DNA of 64,000 nt from Actinocrispum wychmicini (GTDB lineage: Bacteria > Actinomycetota > Actinomycetes > Mycobacteriales > Pseudonocardiaceae), in the NCBI RefSeq assembly GCF_004345645.1, contig NZ_SLWS01000005.1, positions 620,001-684,000 on the forward strand, read 5' to 3'. Shown one piece after another: positions 27,087-34,413 of this stretch. Positions within the stretch are counted from its first letter, which is position 1; every line of letters begins with the position of its first letter. Both the position numbers and the translations under genes were made by a program. The notes below the pieces were generated by a model. The model was not told the origin of the DNA. It saw only the letters and a list, made by a program, of their open reading frames with translations, and searched no databases.

Positions 27087-27296
27087 TCAGTCCTTGTCCT
27101 GCTCCGCGGCGGCCAGCACGGCTTCCACGCGCTCCCGGGCGCCCGCCAGATGCCGGTCGCAGATCTTCGCCAGCGCCTCGCCGCGTTCCCACAGCGCCAA
27201 CGACTCCTCCAGGGACAGGCCGCCCGCCTCCAGCTTGGCCACCACGTCCGCCAGTTCGTCCCGCGCCTGCTCGTAGCCCAGTTGTCCGTCGGTCAC
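27087..27296 (-). CDS. xseB: Exodeoxyribonuclease VII small subunit
   Basis: A 69-residue coiled-coil protein with the XseB pattern YEQARDELADVVAKLEAGGLSLEESLALWERGE. It binds XseA to form the single-strand-specific nuclease. Its GTG start overlaps the stop of the upstream small gene (GTGA, 27293-27296), and that gene in turn overlaps xseA, so all are co-translated. Confidence 0.95.
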   Translation of the reverse strand: MTDGQLGYEQARDELADVVAKLEAGGLSLEESLALWERGEALAKICDRHLAGARERVEAVLAAAEQDKD

Positions 27297-27673
27297 TTGA
27301 TCATGCTTCCGACCCGGACGATGGCAGTCGCCACCGCCTCGTCGTAACCGATGAACGCCTCGGCGAAATCCTGCCCGTCACGCTCGTGAATGGCTTCCTC
27401 GATCCGCTCTCTCGCCTGGGTTATCCGCACCCGCAGACGGGACCCGTCGCCGTACCACCACGCTGTGCCGGCGTAGATCGCCGTGGTGTCCGCCAGCTCA
27501 CGCAGCCGCGCAGGCAACAGCCTGCGCCCCGGTGAGTCACATCCCCCGAGCAACGCCGCCCAACACTCGGCCGCGGCCGAGTCTGCCTGCTCGGCGCTTC
27601 GCCGCACCAACTCGGCACCCGCGGCCACCGCCGCGGCCGTCGTTGATGGGAGGAAGGCCGGCCTAGTCGCCAC
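27293..27673 (-). CDS. Conserved-position hypothetical protein between xseA and xseB
   Basis: A 126-residue, Ala-rich helical protein with no family I recognise. GTG 27673 is chosen because AGGGGAG lies 6 nt upstream and because it overlaps the xseA stop by 11 bp; a longer open frame to 27748 sits inside xseA and is unlikely. Insertion between the two exonuclease VII genes, with overlaps on both sides, indicates co-expression. Trp/Tyr-rich centre (AGTAWWYGDGSRLRVR). Confidence 0.65.
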   Translation of the reverse strand: MATRPAFLPSTTAAAVAAGAELVRRSAEQADSAAAECWAALLGGCDSPGRRLLPARLRELADTTAIYAGTAWWYGDGSRLRVRITQARERIEEAIHERDGQDFAEAFIGYDEAVATAIVRVGSMIK

Positions 27674-28931
27674 CGTCGTCTCCCCTCCCCGGTCCACCTG
27701 ACCCTCGCTCTTCTCCGGACACGATCGCGTGCACGGCACCGTCGCCAACGCGGACCCGCAGCCGAGTACCGGGTGAGGCGTCGGTTACCGAACGTAGAAC
27801 CCTGAGATTCTCATCCCGCGTGACGAATTGCACAACCGCGTATCCCCGGGCCAGGGTGGCGGCTGGACCGAGGGTCGTCAAGCGGGCTTTGGTCCCGTCA
27901 ATCGAGGCCCGTTCGGCCCTGATCAGCGAAATGATCCCCCGACGGGTCCGCTCGCGGGCGAGGAGTACCTGCTCAGCGTGCCTTTCCAGGGGGCCGAGCG
28001 GATCAGCGAGCACCGGCCGGCTGCGCAGTTGGTCGAGCAACCGGCGTTCACGATCCACCCAGCCGTGTAGTGCCCGGCGGGCCCGGTCGCGCAGAGTCCG
28101 GACCCGTTGGCCTTCTTCGGCGACGTCCGGAACCACCCGTTTGCCGGCGTCCGTCGGCGTCGAGCACCTCAGGTCGGCGACGTGGTCCAGCAGCGGGGTG
28201 TCCGGCTCGTGCCCGATCGCGCTCACCACCGGCGTCCGGCAGTCGGCGACCGCGCGGCACAACGTCTCGTCCGAGAACGGCAGCAGGTCCTCCACGCTGC
28301 CGCCGCCGCGGGCGATCACGATCACGGCCACGGCCGGATCCCGGTCCAAAGCCGACAGTGCTTCCAGGATCTGCGGAACGGCCAAAGCCCCTTGTACGGC
28401 AACGTTCTCTACCCGAAACTGCACAGCGGGCCAGCGGGCGTGCGCGTTCACCAGGACGTCCCGCTCGGCCGCGGACGCCCGGCCGGTGATCAGCCCGACC
28501 GTGCCCGGCAGGAACGGCAGCCTGCGCTTGCGGGACCGCTCGAACAAGCCTTCAGCCGCGAGCAACCTCCGCAGCCGTTCGATCCGCGCGAGCAACTCGC
28601 CAATGCCGACCGCGCGGATTTCGTCAGCTCGGAGGCTCAGCGTGCCGCGATTCATGAAGAACGTCGGCCGCGCGTGCACGATGATCCGCGTGCCCTCGGA
28701 CAGCGGCGGTTGGAACTCGCGCAGCATCACTGTCGGCGCCGTCACCGTCATCGACACGTCCGCCGCGGGGTCGCGCAGCGTGAGGAACGCCGTCTGGGTG
28801 CCTGGCCGCAGCGACAGTTGTGTGACCTGGCCCTCAACCCACACCGAGCCGAGCCGGCTGATCCACTCGTTGATCTTGCGGGCGACCGTGCGAACCGGCC
28901 ACGGCTGCTCCGCAGTGGACGGTTGGGTCAC
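27663..28931 (-). CDS. xseA: Exodeoxyribonuclease VII large subunit
   Basis: A 422-residue nuclease subunit: N-terminal OB-fold (WVEGQVTQLSLRPGTQTAFLTL), the catalytic core with VIVIARGGGSVEDLLPF and SAIGHEPDTPLLDHVAD, then a coiled-coil region that recruits XseB. The GTG start at 28931 overlaps the upstream gene's stop as GTGA. The C-terminus ends in a Gly/Asp-rich tail. Confidence 0.95.
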   Translation of the reverse strand: MTQPSTAEQPWPVRTVARKINEWISRLGSVWVEGQVTQLSLRPGTQTAFLTLRDPAADVSMTVTAPTVMLREFQPPLSEGTRIIVHARPTFFMNRGTLSLRADEIRAVGIGELLARIERLRRLLAAEGLFERSRKRRLPFLPGTVGLITGRASAAERDVLVNAHARWPAVQFRVENVAVQGALAVPQILEALSALDRDPAVAVIVIARGGGSVEDLLPFSDETLCRAVADCRTPVVSAIGHEPDTPLLDHVADLRCSTPTDAGKRVVPDVAEEGQRVRTLRDRARRALHGWVDRERRLLDQLRSRPVLADPLGPLERHAEQVLLARERTRRGIISLIRAERASIDGTKARLTTLGPAATLARGYAVVQFVTRDENLRVLRSVTDASPGTRLRVRVGDGAVHAIVSGEERGSGGPGRGDDGGD

Positions 28932-29461
28932 TGCGAATCGGGCGGCGACGCGGCCGACACCGACGCGATGCGCCGGGTCAGCATGCCGATGAACGACGGC
29001 CGGGCCGCGTTGGCCTCCTCGTAGCGGAGCAGGTCCCGCAGCTCCTCCAGGGAGAACGTGCGCAGCCGGGCACGCAGCTGCGGCAGCGAGAGCTCGTCGT
29101 AGTTCGGCAGCCCGGCCGGCGGCGGCACCTCCTCGGCGTCCGCGATCGCCGACTCCTCCATCTCCCACGGGTCGGGCGCGCGGCCGTTGCTGTCCGGCCC
29201 GCTCACGTCATAGCGGTCGACATCCTCGTCGAACGTGGCCCACTCGGGATTCTCCTCGACCGGGCGCAACGCCGCCAACGCCTCGTCCCCCTTGATGGCC
29301 AGCGCCGTGATCTCCTGCTGCACCCGCATGGACAGCTGCATCGCTTGGCTGGCAACGGTTACCGGCAGTCCAACGAGCTTTTCGGGCAGTTCGCGCGCCC
29401 GCTCGATGGCGGTCGCGGCGATTCCGGCGGCGACCCGCAGGGGCAGCGGCAGAGGAGTCAT
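28928..29461 (-). CDS. Lipid-droplet-associated-type protein (Rv1109c-like)
   Basis: A 177-residue protein whose N-terminus (TPLPLPLRVAAGIAATAIERARELPEKLVGLPVTVASQ) forms a long amphipathic helix as in the actinobacterial family annotated as lipid droplet-associated proteins; the C-terminal half is acidic and ends in a helical SLPQLRARLRTFSLEELRDLL segment. ATG 29461 is the likelier start (CAGG 8 nt upstream); ATG 29467 is an alternative. First gene of the XseA/XseB operon, divergent from ispH. Confidence 0.75.
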   Translation of the reverse strand: MTPLPLPLRVAAGIAATAIERARELPEKLVGLPVTVASQAMQLSMRVQQEITALAIKGDEALAALRPVEENPEWATFDEDVDRYDVSGPDSNGRAPDPWEMEESAIADAEEVPPPAGLPNYDELSLPQLRARLRTFSLEELRDLLRYEEANAARPSFIGMLTRRIASVSAASPPDSQ

Positions 29462-29540
29462 GCGCATAGCCTGCCGTAGACCGCCGCCAATACCCAACTG
29501 GGACACATGTCACTTCGCCCGCCCCCGTACCCTGGGAGGC

Positions 29541-30497
29541 ATGAGCGAGACGACCAAACGGGTGCTGCTGGCCAAACCGCGTGGTTACTGCGCTGGTGTG
29601 GACCGTGCGGTGATCACGGTGGAGAAAGCGCTCGACACGTACGGACCGCCGGTCTACGTGCGGAAGGAGATCGTGCACAACCGCCATGTGGTGGAGACCC
29701 TGCGCGAGCGTGGTGCGATCTTCGTGGACGAAACCGACGAGGTCCCCGAAGGCGCGCTGGTCGTGTTCTCCGCTCACGGCGTCTCACCCGAGGTGCACAC
29801 CCAGGCCGCCACCCGTGGCCTGCGCACAATCGACGCGACGTGCCCATTGGTGACAAAGGTCCACATGGAAGCCAAGCGCTTCGCCCGCGACGACTACGAC
29901 ATCCTCCTGATCGGCCACCACGGCCACGAGGAAGTCGAAGGAACGGCCGGCGAAGCCCCCGACCACGTCCAACTCGTCGACACAGCCGAGGACGCGGCGA
30001 CGGTCACAGTTCGCGATCCGTCCAAAGTGATCTGGCTGTCCCAAACCACCCTCTCGGTCGACGAGACCATGGAACGCGTCGACCAGCTGCGCGCCCGCTT
30101 CCCCATGCTCTCCGACCCACCCAGCGACGACATCTGCTACGCCACCCAGAACCGCCAGGTCGCGGTCAAAGCGATGGCCGCCGAGTGCGACCTGGTGATC
30201 GTGGTCGGCTCACAGAACTCGTCGAACTCCAAGCGCCTGGTCGAAGTCGCCCTCCAGGCCGGCGCCCGCGCCGCCCACCTGGTCGACTTCGCCCACGAGA
30301 TCTGGGAGTCCTGGCTGGACGGGGTCACCACGGTCGGCGTCACCAGCGGCGCCTCAGTGCCCGACAACCTCGTGATGGACGTTCTGGCCTACCTCGCCGA
30401 GCGAGGCTGGGAAGACGTCCAGGAGATCACAACGGCCAACGAGAAGATCGCCTTCGCACTACCCCGCGAACTCCGCAAGGACCTCAACACAGCCTGA
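29541..30497 (+). CDS. ispH: 4-hydroxy-3-methylbut-2-enyl diphosphate reductase
   Basis: A 318-residue 4Fe-4S enzyme catalysing the last step of the MEP isoprenoid pathway to IPP/DMAPP. The three cluster cysteines are in PRGYCAGVDRA (C18), DATCPLVTKVH and DDICYATQNRQ, with the HHGHEE and SSNSKRLVE motifs. TACCCT lies 7 nt before ATG 29541, so the transcript is likely leaderless even though GGGAGG is close by. Isoprenoid demand (menaquinone, polyprenyl phosphate) explains constitutive expression. Confidence 0.97.
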   Translation: MSETTKRVLLAKPRGYCAGVDRAVITVEKALDTYGPPVYVRKEIVHNRHVVETLRERGAIFVDETDEVPEGALVVFSAHGVSPEVHTQAATRGLRTIDATCPLVTKVHMEAKRFARDDYDILLIGHHGHEEVEGTAGEAPDHVQLVDTAEDAATVTVRDPSKVIWLSQTTLSVDETMERVDQLRARFPMLSDPPSDDICYATQNRQVAVKAMAAECDLVIVVGSQNSSNSKRLVEVALQAGARAAHLVDFAHEIWESWLDGVTTVGVTSGASVPDNLVMDVLAYLAERGWEDVQEITTANEKIAFALPRELRKDLNTA

Positions 30498-30900
30498 GAG
30501 CCGTGACGGCTGCCCGGCAGGGACCGCTGTTCGGGACTCGCCTGGGCGATCGGACGGCTGTTCGGGACTCGATTGTTTGGCTGCTTTGTCGCACGGGACT
30601 TGCCTGACTGGCTGTTCGGCCTTGCCGGTTGGCTGGCCTGGCTCCGTTTCGGTTGGTTCAACTTCCTTGGTCTTGCTTGGCGAAGGCCTGCCTTGGCCAT
30701 CCTCTGACCGGCCGCGATGGACCTTTGGCGACGGCTGCTGAAGCGACTCCGGACTTCGTGGTTCTCAGCCAACGAAACCGGCTGTCGGGGCGACGGCGAC
30801 GCGGAAGGTCTATTCCGGACTTACCTTGGGTGGTTTCCGGAATACCGACCGGAACCACCTGGGCCTGGCTCGTCGCGATCGAGGGCTATGTCGCTCGTCC
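30498..30900. other. 400-bp gene-free gap with short direct repeats
   Basis: Between the ispH stop and the DUF6542 stop no reading frame has family similarity or a good start. The left half contains two copies of GCTGTTCGGGACTCG (near 30527 and 30553) and further partial copies (GGGACTTGCC, GGCTGTTCGGCC), plus many GGCT/TTGG alternations. It resembles the decayed repeat patches near 3.4 and 38 kb. No hairpin terminator with a perfect stem over 8 bp was noticed. Confidence 0.55.
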
Positions 30901-31929
30901 TCAGTCGCGGTAGTCGTCCTCGCGGGGCCGGCGGCGCTGCGGAGAGCTGCCACGGGGCCTCCCGCCTTGCTCCCGGGGGCGCGGCGGGTTACGGCGAGGC
31001 TGGGCCTCACCGCGGTTGCCGCGATCACCTCGGTCGTCCCGGCCTTCCCGACCCGAACGCTGTGGGCGGTCGTCCTGGTCATCTCGGGCCGGGCGGCGTG
31101 GCGGCGGGCTTTGGTCGCGACGCTGGGCACGGTCGTCCCTCGGGCCACGCTCGTCTCGCTGGCCGCGTTCGCCTCTGGAACCACGATCACCCGCGGAACC
31201 GCGTTCGCCTCTAGCACCGCGTTCGCCAGCGGAGCCGCGTTCGCCCCTGGAGTTGCGTTCATCCCTTGAGCTGCGTTCGTCCCGTGGACCGCGCTCGTCT
31301 CGCCCACGGCGCTCGTCCCGGGAGCGTTGGTCGTCCCGGCTCGACCGCTGGGCGCGATCGTCACGGGCCGGTCGCCGCGGCGGGTCGTCATCCTCGCGGG
31401 ATCGTTCACGACGCGGGCGGTCTTCGCCCGCCGCATCTAAGCGTCCCGCGCGACCGTTCGGGTCCCGCTGGATGAGTAGCCGGAGGACGCCGAGCAGGAT
31501 CGTTCCCGCTGTGGCACCGGCCATCCAGGGGAAGCTGCTCGCCAGCGGTAGACCCACCTCGAAGATCAGCTTCTTCATGCCGGTCTCGGTACTGGTCCGC
31601 GCAGTCAGTTGTACCGGGATGAACGTCACCGCGAAGATCAGCGGTGGCTGCACCATCGGCCCGAACAGGTTTCGCCGCCGGACCGCCAACACCGCCACCA
31701 CGCAGCCGGCCAGGAACAGCACCTGGTAGAGCCCTAGGGACGTCAAGCGGTCGTCGTCGGTCAGCCGATCCTTGTCCAGGATCGCGCCGGCCGCCGAGAG
31801 CACGAGGGCCAACAAGACGGCCGCCCACCAGGGCAACCCACGGCCTCGGCCGACGATGGGCCTTTCGTCCCATTCGACGTGCGCCGTGTCGGAATCAAGA
31901 TCGCTGTCGCGATCGCGCGTGGCGGTCAC
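30901..31929 (-). CDS. DUF6542-like membrane protein with long Arg/Asp/Gly repeat tail
   Basis: A 342-residue protein. About residues 30-165 hold four transmembrane helices (LPWWAAVLLALVLSAAGAIL, YQVLFLAGCVVAVLAV, PLIFAVTFIPVQLTA, FPWMAGATAGTILLGVLRLL), matching the small actinobacterial DUF6542 family that sits next to ispH. From about 170 to the end it is almost only R, D, E, G, S and P, with repeats like RDERGPRDERS: a disordered tail as in RNA-binding RG-rich proteins. TACCGT 8 nt before GTG 31929 suggests a leaderless start. The function is unknown; the tail suggests nucleic-acid or membrane-surface contacts (inference). Confidence 0.75.
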   Translation of the reverse strand: MTATRDRDSDLDSDTAHVEWDERPIVGRGRGLPWWAAVLLALVLSAAGAILDKDRLTDDDRLTSLGLYQVLFLAGCVVAVLAVRRRNLFGPMVQPPLIFAVTFIPVQLTARTSTETGMKKLIFEVGLPLASSFPWMAGATAGTILLGVLRLLIQRDPNGRAGRLDAAGEDRPRRERSREDDDPPRRPARDDRAQRSSRDDQRSRDERRGRDERGPRDERSSRDERNSRGERGSAGERGARGERGSAGDRGSRGERGQRDERGPRDDRAQRRDQSPPPRRPARDDQDDRPQRSGREGRDDRGDRGNRGEAQPRRNPPRPREQGGRPRGSSPQRRRPREDDYRD

Positions 31930-32120
31930 GCTTCCACACGGTAGACGCTCCCGCTGTGGCAATGACCGACCAGCCGCCGCTAGTGAGCAGGTTTAGCCCG
32001 TTCGGTGTGATCCCGACCACTCAGCTGGCTCAATTCAGTTGTCGTGTTTCGGCCTGGTCACCTCCGCTGACCTCGTGAATTGCTTTCTCTGCACGTTTGG
32101 ACGCCCGCAGGGCACCTGAT

Positions 32121-33062
32121 TCATGCGCTGTCGACCACCGCCTCGTCCGCCAGGCTCGGGCCGCCCGCGTTGATCTCGTCCGCTCGTCGGATGGGTGCGA
32201 CCGGAGTCGGGCTGGCCGCGGCGTCGGTGAGTGGGGTGACCGCCGCCCGGAAGCCCTCCAGGGCGTCCAGTTCCCGTCTTCGTGCCGACAGGAACCGCTG
32301 CAGGTGGGTGCTGGACAGGTTCACCGCGTCGATCGCCGCCCCGGCCAGCCGGTGCGCGTTGGCGGCCTGCGCCCGGACCACCTCCACGTCGGCGGCCAAC
32401 GCCCGTTCCGTCGCCGCGAACAGCGCCCCGGCTGCGACCACCGCGAATCCCGTTGGCCCACACAGGAACACGCGTCGATCGAGTAGCCATCGCAGCAGGT
32501 TCGGATCGGTGTCCAACGCCGCGACGACCGCCGCGTCCGACGGGACGAACATGATCGTCCCGTAGATCGCGTCCGCCCATCGCTGGTAGCCCTTCGCGGC
32601 CAGTTCCGTTGCCCGTGAACGGATATTGCGGACGTGCACGCGTAGGGCGTCGAGCCGTTCCTCCGCGTTGTCCGTTTCCACGGCCTCGGCCCAGCACGCC
32701 ATGCTCGCCTTGGCGTCGACCGGGACCCGGTGGCCCTCGCCGACGAGCAGCACCAGGTCAGGGCGGGCCGCGCCGCCGCCTGCCAGGTCTGTCTGCACGG
32801 TGAAGTGGATGCCCTCACGTAACCCGAGCGCCCTGGCCGTCTCGACGAGCACCTGCTCGCCAAGTTCGCCGCGGCCGGAGATGGACGCGAACGCCACCTC
32901 GTACCGCCGCAGCGCCGTGTGCTGCTCGTCGGAACGCGCGCGCTCGGTGGCGAGCTGCTGCATCGCCGCCTCTGTCCTGCGCATCCCGTCGGTGTAGAGC
33001 CGCCAGAGCGCGAACACCGCACCGATGAGCAGCAGTGCCAGTACCGCCACTGCCCAAGCCAC
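32121..33062 (-). CDS. rmuC: DNA recombination protein RmuC
   Basis: A 313-residue protein: an N-terminal transmembrane helix (AWAVAVLALLLIGAVFALW), a coiled coil, then the RmuC nuclease-like core with GRGELGEQVL, RPDLVLLV and the VDAKASM motif of PD-(D/E)xK folds. It limits DNA rearrangement at inverted repeats. GAAGGG lies 7 nt before GTG 33062; an open extension further upstream has no family similarity. It diverges from sbcDC, another hairpin-processing system. Confidence 0.85.
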   Translation of the reverse strand: MAWAVAVLALLLIGAVFALWRLYTDGMRRTEAAMQQLATERARSDEQHTALRRYEVAFASISGRGELGEQVLVETARALGLREGIHFTVQTDLAGGGAARPDLVLLVGEGHRVPVDAKASMACWAEAVETDNAEERLDALRVHVRNIRSRATELAAKGYQRWADAIYGTIMFVPSDAAVVAALDTDPNLLRWLLDRRVFLCGPTGFAVVAAGALFAATERALAADVEVVRAQAANAHRLAGAAIDAVNLSSTHLQRFLSARRRELDALEGFRAAVTPLTDAAASPTPVAPIRRADEINAGGPSLADEAVVDSA

Positions 33063-33267
33063 TGGAAATCCCTTCTCAAGCTGGTTGTGATCATCATGAC
33101 GCGGGGGACTGACAGTTCTGGTCGAGCTTTCGTGCCAGGCCCTGGTCGATCCGGGTGGGGACATCATGGCAAGGGGCACCGACAATTCCGGTGTTCGCCG
33201 CGCTGGCCGCGGGACACGCCGGGGGTGGTGCCGGGCTTTGTCGCGGCGGCGGAATAACTTGGTGGGC

Positions 33268-34413
33268 ATGAGGCTGCTGCACACGTCCGACTGGCACGTG
33301 GGGCGGACCTTCCACGGCGCCGACCTGCTGGTCGAGCAGGAGTCGGTGCTCGGCGGCCTGGCGGACCTCGTCGCCGACGAACGCGTCGACGTCGTTGTGG
33401 TCGCGGGGGACATCTACGACCGCGCAGTGCCGTCCGCCGAAGCCGTGCAGGTGTGCGCGCGTGTGCTGGCACGTATCCGTGCGGCCGGCGCGCATCTGGT
33501 GATCACGCCGGGAAACCACGACTCGGCGCCCCGGCTCGGTGCGTTCGGCGAGTTCGCTGCCGCCGGTGGCCTCCATCTGCGGACTCGGATCCCGGACATC
33601 GACCGACCGGTCGTCCTGCACGACGAGCATGGCGAGGTCGTTCTGTACGGCATTCCGTATCTGGAGCCGGAAATCGCACGGCAATCGCTCGACATCGCCG
33701 AACGCGGTCACACCGACGTCCTCAGTGAGGCCATGCGCCGGATACGCGCAGACCTGTGCGCGCGGCCAGGCGCGCGGTCCGTTGTGCTCGCGCACGCGTT
33801 CGTCACAGGTGGCGAGCCGTGCGACTCCGAGCGGCCGATTGCCGTCGGCGGAGTCGAACAGGTTCCCGGGTCGACCTTCGACGACGTCGACTACGTCGCA
33901 CTGGGGCACCTGCACGGCGCGCAACAGCTCGCCGACCACCTCAGATATTCGGGGAGTCCGCTCGCGTACTCGTTCTCCGAGGCCCGGCAGCACAAGTCGG
34001 TGTGGATCGTCGACCTGGACGCGGCGGGTTTGTCCACTGTGGAACGAAGGATGCTGCCGGTGCCGCGTCCGCTGGCGAAGATCACCGGGCGGCTGGACGA
34101 CCTGCTGGTCGACCCCGATCACGACACTGTCCAGGACCACTACCTTTCCGTGACGCTCACCGACCGCGTGCGCCCTGTTGACGCGTTGCGTCGTCTGCAA
34201 GTCCGTTTTCCCCACGCGGTGCATATGGAATGGCAACCAGAGGGCGGGCGCGCTGGTGGTGCGGTGCGATACAGCGAGGCCGTGCGTGGCCGTTCGGACC
34301 ATGAGGTCGCGTGCTGTTTCGTGACTGATGCGCGGGACGAACCGAACGAACGTGAGCGTGGTTGGCTCGCGGACGCGCTTGGTGCCGTCTACGCGGCGGA
34401 GGGCGAGAAATGA
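33268..34413 (+). CDS. sbcD: Exonuclease subunit SbcD
   Basis: A 381-residue Mre11-type metallophosphoesterase: HTSDWHVG (5-12), VAGDIYDR (about 46-53), GNHDS, AHAF and GHLHG motifs supply the two-metal site. With SbcC it opens DNA hairpins and degrades double-strand ends. ATG 33268 is the family start; TAACTT is 7 nt upstream, consistent with a leaderless transcript. The stop overlaps the sbcC start (ATGA). Confidence 0.95.
   Translation: MRLLHTSDWHVGRTFHGADLLVEQESVLGGLADLVADERVDVVVVAGDIYDRAVPSAEAVQVCARVLARIRAAGAHLVITPGNHDSAPRLGAFGEFAAAGGLHLRTRIPDIDRPVVLHDEHGEVVLYGIPYLEPEIARQSLDIAERGHTDVLSEAMRRIRADLCARPGARSVVLAHAFVTGGEPCDSERPIAVGGVEQVPGSTFDDVDYVALGHLHGAQQLADHLRYSGSPLAYSFSEARQHKSVWIVDLDAAGLSTVERRMLPVPRPLAKITGRLDDLLVDPDHDTVQDHYLSVTLTDRVRPVDALRRLQVRFPHAVHMEWQPEGGRAGGAVRYSEAVRGRSDHEVACCFVTDARDEPNERERGWLADALGAVYAAEGEK

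Noticed and set aside
30629..30913. 94-codon frame between ispH and the DUF6542 gene
   Set aside because: No start signal or similarity, and it overlaps repeat-like sequence and the DUF6542 3' end.
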